The notes under the pieces were generated by a model. It did not search any database, had not been told where the DNA came from, and was given only the letters and a program-made list of their open reading frames with translations. A stretch of DNA of 64,000 bases from Streptomyces sp. NBC_01335 (lineage in GTDB: Bacteria > Actinomycetota > Actinomycetes > Streptomycetales > Streptomycetaceae): positions 310,001 through 374,000 of the forward strand of contig NZ_CP108370.1 in the NCBI RefSeq assembly GCF_035953295.1, in the 5' to 3' direction. This document shows positions 1 through 8,825 of this stretch, piece after piece (position 1 is the first letter of the stretch; each line of letters starts with the position of its first letter). The translations under genes and the position numbers were made by a program.

Positions 1-518
1 ATCATGGTGAGGGCGTGGGCGCGGAGCCAGGGCCGGTCCGGCTCGGGGATGTCGAGCACTTCGCAGATGGTGACGAGCGGCAGGGGTGCGGCGACCGCCG
101 CCATGAAGTCGGCCGTGGTTCCGCCGTCCTCCATGGTGTCGAGCAGTTGGTCGACGATGCGCTGGGTGCCTACGCGCATGGCGTCGATGCGGCGGGCGGT
201 GAAGCTCTTGGCCACCAGGCTGCGGAGCCTGCTGCTGGCCGGCGGGTCCATGAGGTTGATGGCCTCGTCCTGGACGATGGGTTCGGGGGTCATCCGCGGG
301 AAGTCCCGTCCCGTCACGGCGCTGCGGCTGAAGCGCCGGTCGGTGGTGACCGTGCGGACGTCCTCGTACCGGGTGACCAGCCAGGCGTCGCCTTCTCCGT
401 ACGGCATCCGGATGCGGGACACCGGCGCGGTGGTCAGCAACTCCTTGAGCCGGGGGTCGAACTCCAGCTGGTGCGCGAAGTCGAAGGGGCAGCTGCGTAC
501 GGTTTCCGTGTTCTCCAC
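1..518 (-). CDS. Cytochrome P450, N-terminal part (runs off the left edge)
   Basis: About 172 codons of a P450 monooxygenase, read leftward from a GTG at 518 with a GGGAGA ribosome-binding site just upstream. Recognisable family features are the N-terminal strand WLVTRYEDVRTVTTDRRFSR and the B'/C-helix region DPPASSRLRSLVAKSFTARR, the usual bacterial DPPxHxRLRxLVxxxFT signature with Ser at the His position. The I-helix, ExxR motif and haem cysteine lie outside the window, so completeness and activity cannot be judged. It is divergent from the DyP peroxidase gene. The substrate is unknown; soluble class I P450s of this type usually hydroxylate secondary metabolites or xenobiotics. Confidence 0.9.
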   Translation of the reverse strand, partial: MENTETVRSCPFDFAHQLEFDPRLKELLTTAPVSRIRMPYGEGDAWLVTRYEDVRTVTTDRRFSRSAVTGRDFPRMTPEPIVQDEAINLMDPPASSRLRSLVAKSFTARRIDAMRVGTQRIVDQLLDTMEDGGTTADFMAAVAAPLPLVTICEVLDIPEPDRPWLRAHALTM

Positions 519-605
519 CGAGGTTCTCCCAGGGACCGGTCCGGCTGATGGGTGGTCAGGTCCGTCTCCCGACCGGGACCGGACCCCGGCTGTATTCCCG
601 TTACC

Positions 606-625
606 CTGTGGAACATGTTCACCAC
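606..625. promoter_or_regulatory. Palindrome GAACATGTTC in the P450/peroxidase divergent region
   Basis: The 262-bp gap between the divergent P450 and DyP genes holds a perfect 10-bp palindrome, GAACATGTTC, at 611-620, flanked by a TGTG/CACCA near-symmetry. Its place about 90 bp upstream of the P450 start fits an operator, possibly of the TetR type. No regulator gene for it is visible, and the assignment is inference from symmetry only. Confidence 0.25.
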
Positions 626-780
626 GCTGAGTAGTCAGCCGATCAGGGGGTGCGCGGGCGGCGCACGGGGCCGAAGGGCGCATGGCCGGTGACCCGCACG
701 AATGAATGTGCGCCCGCGCGCACGCCTCGCTGGTAGGGCTCACACGCCAGACACATCGAGCACGTGGAAGAGGCACGACC

Positions 781-1998
781 ATGACAGACATCGACGACCG
801 TCCGACCGCCGGACCGAACCCCCTCCCAGGACGCCGGGGGTTCGTGCTGACGGGGGTCGGTCTCGCCGGGGCGGTGGCGAGCGCGCCGGACGCCTTCGCG
901 GCACCGGTCCGGCGGCCGGAGGCGGCGGGCGAGGTGGCGCGGGAGGCCGCGGTGCCGTTCCACGGCCCGCACCAGGCGGGCGTCGTGACGCCGCAGCAGG
1001 CGTTCGCCGCGTTCGTCGCCTTCGACGTGCTCGCCACGGACCGCGGCGGGCCGGCCGCCGTCTTCGACGTGCTGACGAAGCGGGCGCGGGCCCTCACCGC
1101 GGCCTCCGCGCAGGGCGGACCCGACGATCGCCTGACCATCACGGTCGGCGTCGGGGCGTCCCTCTTCGACGGGCGCTTCGGCCTCCGGTCGCGTCGGCCC
1201 GCGGGGCTGCGGACCATGCCCGCCTTCCCCGGGGACGATCTGGACCCGGACGCCTGCCACGGGGACCTGTCGGTCCAGGTCTGCGCGGAGCACCCCGACG
1301 CCGTCCTGGGGGTGATGCGTGATCTGCAACTGGCGTTGCGGGGGGCGGCCGCCCCGAGGTGGCGGAGTGACGGGTTCCTCAACCCGCCCCGGCCGAACGG
1401 CGCGCCGCGCAGCATCGTCGGCTTCAAGGACGGCATCTCCCGTCCGGACACGACGTCCGAGCGGGAGATGGACCGGGTGCTGTGGCTGGGTTCGCGCAGC
1501 GGGGCGCCCGCCTGGGCCTGGGGCGGCTGCTACCAGGTGTTGCGGACGACCCGGCTGCGGGTCGAGGCCTGGGACCGGCTGCCGGTCTCCGAGCAGGAGC
1601 GCGCTTTCGGCCGGAACAAGGCGACGGGCGCTCCGCTGACCGGTACCAAGGAGACGGACCTTCCCGACTACCGGTCGGACCCGGACGGCCGGAAGATCTC
1701 CTTCGACTCACACATCCGCCGGGCGAACCCGAGGACTCCCGAGACGGCCGACTCGCTCCCCTTGCGCCGCAGTTACAACTTCGACCGCGGTCTGGCACCC
1801 GATGGTGCGCTCGACGTGGGGCTGAACTTCTGTTGCTACCAGCAGGACATCGGGCGGCAGTTCGAGGCGGTGCAGCGGCGCCTGGACGGCGAGCCCCTCG
1901 CGGACTTCACCGTCACCCGGGGCGGCGGCTACTTCCTCGTGCTGCCTGGCGTGACGGACGCGAAGGGCAAGCTCGGGGCGAGCCTGCTGGCCGACTGA
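781..1998 (+). CDS. Dyp-type haem peroxidase, Tat-secreted (EfeB/DyP-like)
   Basis: 405 residues. The ATG at 781 was chosen because it places a twin-arginine signal (GRRGFVLTG, about residues 17-25) near the N-terminus; an upstream in-frame start would add an unlikely extension. The DyP signature GFKDG is at 214-218 (distal Asp217), and the motif DSHIRRANPR supplies the proximal haem ligand His311, as in the EfeB subgroup. DyP peroxidases use H2O2 to oxidise dyes, phenolics or porphyrins; the EfeB subgroup is linked to periplasmic iron uptake and haem handling. No efeO or efeU gene is adjacent, so an isolated secreted peroxidase role is more likely here than an iron-transport operon. Confidence 0.92.
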   Translation: MTDIDDRPTAGPNPLPGRRGFVLTGVGLAGAVASAPDAFAAPVRRPEAAGEVAREAAVPFHGPHQAGVVTPQQAFAAFVAFDVLATDRGGPAAVFDVLTKRARALTAASAQGGPDDRLTITVGVGASLFDGRFGLRSRRPAGLRTMPAFPGDDLDPDACHGDLSVQVCAEHPDAVLGVMRDLQLALRGAAAPRWRSDGFLNPPRPNGAPRSIVGFKDGISRPDTTSEREMDRVLWLGSRSGAPAWAWGGCYQVLRTTRLRVEAWDRLPVSEQERAFGRNKATGAPLTGTKETDLPDYRSDPDGRKISFDSHIRRANPRTPETADSLPLRRSYNFDRGLAPDGALDVGLNFCCYQQDIGRQFEAVQRRLDGEPLADFTVTRGGGYFLVLPGVTDAKGKLGASLLAD

Positions 1999-2116
1999 GG
2001 CTTCCCCGAGAGGAGTGGCGGAGGACCCGGGAAGCGCGACGGTGAGCGGCGCCTTCCCGGGGCCGTCCTTGTCGGAACTCTTTACGTACCTGACATGCAC
2101 GGGTAATTTCCTGGGC

Positions 2117-2128
2117 GCAAGAGATTGC
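2117..2128. promoter_or_regulatory. Possible MalR-type element upstream of the amylase gene
   Basis: The 287-bp gap before the amylase contains GCAAGAGATTGC at 2117-2128, an inverted repeat (GCAA/TTGC) followed by AG and AAAG. TTGCAG-type repeats are known upstream of Streptomyces amylase genes as targets of the LacI-family repressor MalR. The match here is short. The rest of the gap shows no gene. Confidence 0.25.
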
Positions 2129-2285
2129 AGAAAGATTCTGACAGCCATTGCCGTCGGAATCCTTCCGCTCGCCCGAACCCCGAGGCGCGTCCGGGTTCTC
2201 CGGCGGGATCTCGGCCGATGCCCGTACCGGGCACCGGCGTTGTCGGCAGCCGTGGCCTCCCCCGCCGCGGCCTCCCCCTGGAGAC

Positions 2286-5200
2286 ATGATGAAACGCTCC
2301 CCCCTGCGGCTGCTCGGGCGCCCCGTGGCGGCGGCCGCCGCGGCGACCGCGCTGCTGGGCCTGCTCACCGCGATACCCGCGCCGGAGCAGCTGTCGTCCG
2401 CGACGCCGGTCGCCGCCACCGAGAACTCGGCGACCGTCTTCTACTGGACGAAGACGAAGAACTGGCCGGCGTACAGACTCCATTGGGCGCCGGACGGGGG
2501 TTCGTGGACCACCGTGCCGGGTACGGCGATGACCGCCGCCTGTACGGACTGGGTGAAGCTGACCGTCCCGCTCGGCAGCACCACCGGCCTCGCCGCCACC
2601 TTCAACAACGGCAGCGGCGTCTGGGACAACAACTCCGGCAACAACTACGCGCTGGGCACCGGGAACATCACCGTCAAGGACGGCGTCGTCGCCCACAGCG
2701 ACCCGTGCGCCGACAGCGGTACGACCCCGAGCCCCTCCCCCACCGGGGCGAACAGCGCGGAGGTCTACTACTCCACCGCGACGGTGGGCTGGACCACCAC
2801 CAACCTCCACTACCAGCCGGTGGGCGGCGCCTGGACCACCGTGCCCGGGGTGGGCATGGAGGCGGCCTGCACCGGATGGGTCAGACGGACCGTCGACCTC
2901 GGCGCGGCCACCGGGCTCAACGCCACGTTCAACAACGGCAACGGCGTCTGGGACAACAACAACGGGGCCAACTACGCTCTCACCAGCGGGCGTTCAACGG
3001 TGAAGGACCACAAGGTCACCGCGAACGCGGCCGATCCGTGCGCCGCCGCGGTCCCGGACACCACGGCACCGACCGCTCCGACGAAGGCGGCCGCCGCCAC
3101 GGACGGCGTCTCGGTCGTCCTCTCCTGGGAACCCTCCACGGACAACCTCGGTGTGACGAAGTATCAGGTCACCCGGACCGGGGGGACGAAGGGCGCCCTG
3201 GTGGCGGACACCGGCTCCACGGTGTTTTCCGACACCGGACTGGAGGAGCGGACCGCGTACAGCTACACCGTCAAGGCGGTGGACGCGGCCGGCAACGTCT
3301 CGGCGGCCTCGGCGCCGGCGACCGCCACCACCGGCGACAAGCCCCCGGCCGCGGCCTCCGGGCAGCCGCTGGGCACCGACCCGCGCAAGGACCCGATCTA
3401 CTTCGTCCTCACCGCCCGCTTCAACGACGGTGACAGCACGAACGACCGGGGCGGCAGCCAGGACGTGAAGTCCGGCAACGCGGCCAACAACGACCCCATG
3501 TTCCGGGGCGACTTCAAGGGCCTGGTCCAGAAGCTCGACTACATCAAGGGACTGGGCTTCTCGGCCGTCTGGATCACCCCGGTGGTGCTCAACCGGTCGG
3601 ACTACGACTACCACGGCTACCACGGCTACGACTTCTACAAGGTCGACCCGCGCCTGGAGTCCGCCGGGGCCTCCTACCAGGACCTCATCAACGCGGCGCA
3701 CGCCAAGGGGATGAAGATCTACCAGGACGTCGTCTACAACCACTCCTCGCGATGGGGCGCCAAGGGGCTGTTCACGCCGACGGTCTACGGCGTGCGGGAC
3801 TCCCAGTGGAGCTGGTACTACGACGAGAAGAACGAGGGCTTCGAGTACGACGGACTGACCGTCGAGACGAAGTCCGGCAAGTCCTACTACAACGGCGACC
3901 TGTGGTCGACCGCCGAGCCGTCGGGAAACACCTGCCTCAACTGGGGCAAGCCCACCGGGAGTACGTCCGCCGAGGGCTACAAGGTCTACAACTGCCAGTG
4001 GCCGAACGCCACTTCCGGGATGTTCCCGACGGTGTACTACCACAACTGCTGGATCGGAAACTGGGAGGGCGAGGACTCGCGCAGCTGCTGGCTCCACGAG
4101 GACCTCGCGGACTTCAACACCGAGAGCGCCCCGGTGCAGAACTACCTGATCGGCGCCTACGACAAGTACATCGACATGGGGGTCGACGGCTTCCGGATCG
4201 ACACCGCCGTGCACATCCCGCGCACCACCTGGAACCGCCGCTTCCTGCCGGCGATCCAGGAGCGCGTCACCTCGCGGTTCGGCGCCGGGGCGGCGAAGAA
4301 CTTCTTCGTCTTCGGCGAGGTCGGCGCCTTCGTCAACGACAAGTGGAACCGCGGCTCGGTCAACCACTCCGCGCAGTTCTACACCTGGAAGGAGCGCAAG
4401 GAGTACAGCGCCGACGACGCCGCCGCCTCGCTGGAGATGTACAACTACGAGGAGCAGCTGGGCACCGGGCAGCAGCCGGTCTCCGACAACGCCTTCCTGA
4501 AGGGGAACGCCTACCACACACCGGACCACAGCCGGTTCTCCGGGATGAACGTCATCGACATGCGGATGCACATGAACTTCGGTGACGCCAACAACGCCTA
4601 CAGCAACGGCAAGGACTCCGACGACAGCTACAACGACGCCACCTACAACGTCGTCTACGTCGACAGTCACGACTACGGTCCCAACAAGAGCAGCGAGCGG
4701 TACGCGGGCGGCACGGACGCCTGGGCCGAGAACATGGCCCTGATGTGGACGTTCCGCGGGATCCCGACGCTGTACTACGGCTCCGAGGTCGAGTTCCAGG
4801 CGGGGAAGAAGATCGACTGCGGGCCCACCTGCCCGCTGGCGACCACCGGGCGGGCGTACTTCGGCGACCGCATCGCCGGTGACGTGAGCGCCTCGGACTT
4901 CAGCAAGGTCTCCTCGGCGAGCGGCACGGTGGCGGACACCCTCGCGCAGCCGCTGGTCAAGCACGTGCAGCGGCTCAACCAGATCCGAAGGGCCGTCCCG
5001 GCGCTCCAGATGGGCCAGTACTCCACCGAGGGCATCAGCGGCTCGATGGCGTACAAGCGCCGGTACACCGACGCGGCGAGCGGAGTCGACTCCTTCGCCC
5101 TGGTGACCGTCACCGGGGGCGCCTCGTATACCGGGATCCCCAACGGCACCTACAAGGACGCCGTGACCGGGGACGTCCGCACGGTGTCCGACGGCGCGCT

Positions 5201-5309
5201 CACGGTGGCCGCCCCCGGCAAGGGCAACCTCCGGGTGTACGTGCTCGACCTGGGCGGCAGGAACGCCGCTCCCGGGCAGGTCGGCACCGCCGGTCCGTAC
5301 CTGAAGTAG
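2286..5309 (+). CDS. Secreted alpha-amylase family GH13 with two starch-binding modules and FN3
   Basis: 1007 residues from the ATG at 2286 (GGAG five bases upstream); an Ala-rich Sec signal covers about residues 1-40. Two near-duplicate CBM25-like modules lie at about 47-135 and 158-245, each with ATFNNG and GVWDNN. An FN3 domain follows at about 260-350, then the GH13 catalytic domain at about 365-1000. The four GH13 regions are visible: DVVYNH (481-486), GFRIDTA (nucleophile Asp639), FGEVG (acid/base Glu678) and VDSHD (His795-Asp796). It should cleave internal alpha-1,4 bonds of starch or maltodextrin outside the cell. The gene is single and ends at a strong hairpin. An amylopullulanase-like specificity cannot be excluded. 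Confidence 0.93.
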   Translation: MMKRSPLRLLGRPVAAAAAATALLGLLTAIPAPEQLSSATPVAATENSATVFYWTKTKNWPAYRLHWAPDGGSWTTVPGTAMTAACTDWVKLTVPLGSTTGLAATFNNGSGVWDNNSGNNYALGTGNITVKDGVVAHSDPCADSGTTPSPSPTGANSAEVYYSTATVGWTTTNLHYQPVGGAWTTVPGVGMEAACTGWVRRTVDLGAATGLNATFNNGNGVWDNNNGANYALTSGRSTVKDHKVTANAADPCAAAVPDTTAPTAPTKAAAATDGVSVVLSWEPSTDNLGVTKYQVTRTGGTKGALVADTGSTVFSDTGLEERTAYSYTVKAVDAAGNVSAASAPATATTGDKPPAAASGQPLGTDPRKDPIYFVLTARFNDGDSTNDRGGSQDVKSGNAANNDPMFRGDFKGLVQKLDYIKGLGFSAVWITPVVLNRSDYDYHGYHGYDFYKVDPRLESAGASYQDLINAAHAKGMKIYQDVVYNHSSRWGAKGLFTPTVYGVRDSQWSWYYDEKNEGFEYDGLTVETKSGKSYYNGDLWSTAEPSGNTCLNWGKPTGSTSAEGYKVYNCQWPNATSGMFPTVYYHNCWIGNWEGEDSRSCWLHEDLADFNTESAPVQNYLIGAYDKYIDMGVDGFRIDTAVHIPRTTWNRRFLPAIQERVTSRFGAGAAKNFFVFGEVGAFVNDKWNRGSVNHSAQFYTWKERKEYSADDAAASLEMYNYEEQLGTGQQPVSDNAFLKGNAYHTPDHSRFSGMNVIDMRMHMNFGDANNAYSNGKDSDDSYNDATYNVVYVDSHDYGPNKSSERYAGGTDAWAENMALMWTFRGIPTLYYGSEVEFQAGKKIDCGPTCPLATTGRAYFGDRIAGDVSASDFSKVSSASGTVADTLAQPLVKHVQRLNQIRRAVPALQMGQYSTEGISGSMAYKRRYTDAASGVDSFALVTVTGGASYTGIPNGTYKDAVTGDVRTVSDGALTVAAPGKGNLRVYVLDLGGRNAAPGQVGTAGPYLK

Positions 5310-5317
5310 TCGCGCCG

Positions 5318-5364
5318 GAGAGCGCCGGTGCGGGCCCGTCCGCGGGGCCCGCACCGGCGCTCTC
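5318..5364. terminator. Bidirectional terminator between amylase and galM
   Basis: A perfect 20-bp stem (GAGAGCGCCGGTGCGGGCCC and its complement) with a 7-nt loop sits between the convergent amylase and aldose-epimerase genes, 9 bp after the amylase stop codon. As is common in Streptomyces there is no T-run. Confidence 0.85.
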
Positions 5365-5395
5365 GCGCGTGCGGGGCGCGGGGCGGCCAGGTGGG

Positions 5396-6475
5396 TTACC
5401 GGCCGGTGCCCAGGTGCGGGAAGCGCCACTCCGTACGGGTGCGGAGCGTCTGGCCGGGGCGCAGGACCGTGGTGGGGTAGCCGGCGCGGTTGGGCGAGTC
5501 CGGCAGGTGCTGGGTCTCCAGGCAGACCGCTCCGTGGCGGTCGTGCACGCGGCCCTCGCCGTCGGTGAAGGTGCCGTCCAGCAGGTTGCCCGTGTAGACC
5601 TGGATGCCGGGTTCCGTGGTCCACACCTCCATCACGCGGGAGTCGTCGGGCGCGGTGAGCCGGGCGGCGCGGCGCAGCCCGTCGGCACCGGGGGCCCCGT
5701 CGCGCAGGACCCAGCAGTGGTCGAATCCGCCGGCCGAGGCGAGTTGGTCGTGCGGGAGGGCGAGGCGCTCGCGCAGCGCGTGGGGGGCGGTGAGGTCGAA
5801 CGGGGTGCCGCGCACCTCGACCGGATCTCCCTCGGGAATGCCCTCGGGGTCCACGGGGAGGTAGTGGTCGGCGTCGACCTCCAGGGTGTGCCCGAGGATG
5901 TCGTCGTCGCCCAGGTTGAAGTAGGCGTGCTGGGTCAGGTTGACGACGGTCGCCCGGTCGGTGGTGGCGGTGCAGTCGAGCGAGAAGGTGCCCGAGGAGT
6001 CGACTGCGTAGGTGGCACGGACGTCGAGGGCGCCGGGGAAGCCCATGTCGCCGTCGGGGCTGTGCAGGCGCAGGTCGACGAAGGCGGCGTCGCCGTCTTC
6101 CCGGCCGGACGCCTCCCAGATTCTGGTGTGGAAGCCTTCGGGTCCACCGTGCAGGGCGTGACCGCGGTCGTTGACGGGGATCTCGTGGGTGGTGCCGTCG
6201 AGTGCGAATCTGCCGTGCGCGATGCGGTTGGCGTAACGGCCCACGAGCGCCCCGAAGTAGGGGTGGTCCTTCGCGTATTCGTCCATCGTCGAGAGTGATC
6301 TGACGATCTGTCGACTCAGGCCGTGGGTGTCCGGCACGGTGAGACGGTGCAGGACACCCCCGTAGGTGAGGACTTCGGCCCGCACTCCGGTGCCGGAATC
6401 CAGCGTCCAGAGGTCTGCCTCGGCATTCCCGGGAGCGGAGCCGAAGGGGGTGCGGTGCGCGGTGGGGCGGGGCAT
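5396..6475 (-). CDS. galM: Aldose 1-epimerase (mutarotase)
   Basis: 359 residues, close to the usual GalM length. The ATG at 6475 has AAGGA six bases upstream. Family motifs are LTYGGVLHRLTVPD near the N-terminus, the catalytic His regions HALHGGPEGFH and NLTQHAYFNLGDDD, and CLETQHLPDSPN, which carries the conserved C-terminal Glu. It interconverts alpha and beta anomers of galactose or other aldoses. It lies 215 bp downstream of the lacI-type gene on the same strand as the sugar-transport operon, which suggests it handles the sugar imported there. Confidence 0.93.
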   Translation of the reverse strand: MPRPTAHRTPFGSAPGNAEADLWTLDSGTGVRAEVLTYGGVLHRLTVPDTHGLSRQIVRSLSTMDEYAKDHPYFGALVGRYANRIAHGRFALDGTTHEIPVNDRGHALHGGPEGFHTRIWEASGREDGDAAFVDLRLHSPDGDMGFPGALDVRATYAVDSSGTFSLDCTATTDRATVVNLTQHAYFNLGDDDILGHTLEVDADHYLPVDPEGIPEGDPVEVRGTPFDLTAPHALRERLALPHDQLASAGGFDHCWVLRDGAPGADGLRRAARLTAPDDSRVMEVWTTEPGIQVYTGNLLDGTFTDGEGRVHDRHGAVCLETQHLPDSPNRAGYPTTVLRPGQTLRTRTEWRFPHLGTGR

Positions 6476-6610
6476 CGGCGTTCCTTGGTGGAGAGCGGCC
6501 GGCCGGTGCGGGTGGTGCAGCGGTCGGCCGGAGGGACGGCGGCCGACGGCCGTCGTGGACGGGTGGGTGGCCGCGCGGCCCGGCGCGAGCCGGCAGGGCG
6601 GCCCGCGCCG

Positions 6611-6629
6611 CCGGGGCTCGGTGCCCCGG
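6611..6629 (-). terminator. Hairpin after the lacI-type gene
   Basis: CCGGGGC-TCGGT-GCCCCGG forms a 7-bp GC stem about 60 bp downstream of the LacI-regulator stop codon and upstream of galM. It may end or attenuate the transport-operon transcript before galM. Confidence 0.45.
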
Positions 6630-6637
6630 CGCGCGCC

Positions 6638-6676
6638 GGTCGGACGCCCTGGTCGGACGCCCTGGTCGGACGCCCC
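6638..6676. repeat. Three tandem copies of a 13-bp unit
   Basis: GGTCGGACGCCCT is repeated three times head to tail (the last copy ends in C), followed by a fourth partial copy (GTCGGACAG). The array lies in the 215-bp space between lacI and galM and codes for nothing. It could be a slippage microsatellite or repeated protein-binding sites. Confidence 0.7.
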
Positions 6677-6690
6677 GTCGGACAGCCGGG

Positions 6691-7719
6691 TCAGGCCGCC
6701 GGGCCGGGCTGCCGCGGGACCGTCGACTCGCGGACGACGAGCCGGTAGCCGGGGCGTGGGCGCCGCGGTTCGGTCACCGGTTCGCCCGCGAGCCGCTCGA
6801 CGAGGCTGTCGACGGCGAGGCGCGCGATGGCCTCCTTGTCGGGGGCGATGGTGGTGAGGGTGGTGGTGCCGTAGCTGCTTTCCTCGATGTCGTCGAAGCC
6901 GACGAAGGCGATGTCGTCCGGGACGGACAGCCCGCGCGCGGTGACGGTGCGCATGGCACCGATCGCGATCAGGTCGTTGTAGGCGAAGACCGCGTCGGGC
7001 CGTTCGCCCCGGTCGAGCAGGGAGGCCATCGCGATGGCCCCGTCCTCACGCCCGAATCCGTCCGTGACCACGACCAGGGACTCGTCCGGTTCGATGCCGG
7101 CGGCCGTCAGCTCCTCGCGCCATCCGCGCAACCGCAGGTGCGCGGGTTGGCGTTCACGGCCGGTGCGGGATCCGAGGAAGGCGATCCTGCTGCGTCCGTG
7201 GTCGAGCAGATGACGTACCGCCGTGCGGGCGGCGGCGACGTTGTCGATCGCGATGTGGTCGTAGGGCGCTTCGTACTCCCGCTCCCCCAGCAGGACCAGG
7301 GGTGCGGTCTCCTCGCGTGCCATCAGGTCCTCGGTCTCCAGATGGATCGGGCTCATGATGAGCCCGTCGATCACGTGTGACCGGAATCCCTGGCTGACCA
7401 GCAGCTCCTTCTCGCGGAGCCCTGCCGTGTGGTCGACCAGCACGGTGTAGTCGTGCCGGGCGGCGGCGTCGACGACGGCTCCGGCGAGTTCGGCGAAGTA
7501 CGGGTTGCCGAACTCGGGGACCGCCAGCGCGATGATGCCCGTACGGCCCTTGCGCAGGTGGCGGGCGGTGAGGTTCGGCCGGTAGCCGAGCTCGTCGATC
7601 GCCAGCTGCACTTTGGCCCGCATCTTCGGGGTGACGTGCTGGTAGTTGTTGACCACGTTGGACACGGTCTTGATCGACACGCCCGCCCGCTGCGCGACGT
7701 CCTTGAGGCTGACGCCCAC
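6691..7719 (-). CDS. LacI-family transcriptional regulator of the sugar locus
   Basis: 342 residues from GTG 7719, with AAGGAG upstream. The N-terminal LacI helix-turn-helix is clear (SLKDVAQRAGVSIKTVSNVV, residues 4-23), followed by the hinge and a periplasmic-binding-protein-like effector domain with GRTGIIALAVPEFGNPYF. It is the last gene of the transport operon, 41 bp after the second permease, so it is probably co-transcribed and autoregulated. Its likely targets are the CG-centred near-palindrome at the binding-protein promoter (about 12871-12882) and perhaps the glycosidase promoter. The effector is presumably the imported sugar. Confidence 0.93.
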   Translation of the reverse strand: MGVSLKDVAQRAGVSIKTVSNVVNNYQHVTPKMRAKVQLAIDELGYRPNLTARHLRKGRTGIIALAVPEFGNPYFAELAGAVVDAAARHDYTVLVDHTAGLREKELLVSQGFRSHVIDGLIMSPIHLETEDLMAREETAPLVLLGEREYEAPYDHIAIDNVAAARTAVRHLLDHGRSRIAFLGSRTGRERQPAHLRLRGWREELTAAGIEPDESLVVVTDGFGREDGAIAMASLLDRGERPDAVFAYNDLIAIGAMRTVTARGLSVPDDIAFVGFDDIEESSYGTTTLTTIAPDKEAIARLAVDSLVERLAGEPVTEPRRPRPGYRLVVRESTVPRQPGPAA

Positions 7720-7760
7720 GGCACTCCTTCACTCGGTTCGGCTATGAAAGACGGCTCCGC

Positions 7761-8825
7761 TCACGTGGTTCTGCGGTTGCGCGCCAGATAGCGCTGCGCC
7801 ACCACGACAACGATAAGGAAGCCGCCGCTGACCACCGACTGCCAGGACGAGTTGAGACTACCGATCTGGTTGATCAGGTTCTGGATGACGGCGAGCAGCA
7901 GCACGCCCCAGAGGGTTCCGCTGATCGATCCGGCGCCGCCGACCAGCAGCGTTCCGCCGATGACGACGGCGGAGATCGCGTCGAGCTCCATGCCCACGCC
8001 GACGATGGTGACGCCGGAGGTGAGCCGGGCCGCGTTCAGCGCGCCGGCGAGGCCGGCGAGCAGACCGCTCAGTGTGTAGACGAGGATCTTCGTCCGGGCG
8101 ACGGGGAGGCCCATCAGGGTCGCGGCGTCGCTGCTGCCGCCCACGGCGAAGATCGACTGTCCGAACGAGGTCCGCTGGAGGACGAGTCCGCCGATCCCGA
8201 AGAGCACGAGGGCGATCAGGAGGGGGTAGCCGAAGCCCCAGACGGCACCCTGTCCCAGATCGGCGAAGGCCGAGTCCTTCGGCACGAGGTAGGTGGTGCC
8301 GCCCTCGTCGGTGAGGGAGAGCAGCAGGCCGCGGGCGCCGAGCAGGGTGGCGAGGGTGACGATGAAGGGGGCCATCCCGGCGCGGGCGATGAGGAACCCG
8401 TTGAGCAGGCCGATCGCGGAGCAGACCACGAGCGGTACGAGCAGCGCGGGCAGGAAGCCGTACTGCGAGCCCCAGGCGGCGAGGACTCCGCCGAGGGCGA
8501 AGACGGAGCCGACCGACAGGTCGATGCCGCCGGTGATGATGACCATGGTCATGCCGAGGGCGACCACGGCGAGGAAGGACGCCTGCACGGTGACGCCGCG
8601 GGCGTTGTCCAGGCTGTGGAACGTCGGGTACACGAAGGAGGCGACGACGATCACCGCGATCAGCACGGCGAGGACGCCCTGCCGCTGGAGGATGTCGAGG
8701 ACGCGCTGTCCCGCGGTGGGGCCGGCGCCGTTCTGGGGACTGGGCTCGGGCGCCTTCTTTGCCGGAGCGGGGGTCGCTTGCGGGGCCGTGGTCCGGGCCA
8801 CCGGGGCGGAGGAGGTTTCGTTCAT
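7761..8825 (-). CDS. Sugar ABC transporter permease (YjfF/YtfT-like), second
   Basis: 354 residues. The ATG at 8825 overlaps the previous permease stop in an ATGA, so translation is coupled. It is a BPD_transp_2 (RbsC-type) permease with 8-10 hydrophobic segments, the family motif ITGGIDLSVGSVFALGG, then GMAPFIVTLATL and VIGGTLLVGGAGSISGT. The N-terminal 40 residues are a Pro/Ala-rich cytoplasmic extension. It pairs with the adjacent permease as a heterodimer, as in E. coli YtfT-YjfF, the galactofuranose transporter. Confidence 0.92.
   Translation of the reverse strand: MNETSSAPVARTTAPQATPAPAKKAPEPSPQNGAGPTAGQRVLDILQRQGVLAVLIAVIVVASFVYPTFHSLDNARGVTVQASFLAVVALGMTMVIITGGIDLSVGSVFALGGVLAAWGSQYGFLPALLVPLVVCSAIGLLNGFLIARAGMAPFIVTLATLLGARGLLLSLTDEGGTTYLVPKDSAFADLGQGAVWGFGYPLLIALVLFGIGGLVLQRTSFGQSIFAVGGSSDAATLMGLPVARTKILVYTLSGLLAGLAGALNAARLTSGVTIVGVGMELDAISAVVIGGTLLVGGAGSISGTLWGVLLLAVIQNLINQIGSLNSSWQSVVSGGFLIVVVVAQRYLARNRRTT

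Noticed and set aside
606..625. GAACATGTTC as an ARE for the butyrolactone receptor
   Set aside because: It lacks the ACC...GGT core of the ARE at 48322-48345 and is too short.
2994..5624. Minus-strand open frame of 876 codons across the amylase and galM end
   Set aside because: Antisense shadow: low-complexity Val/Arg/Gly translation, and it would run through the 20-bp terminator stem at 5318-5364.
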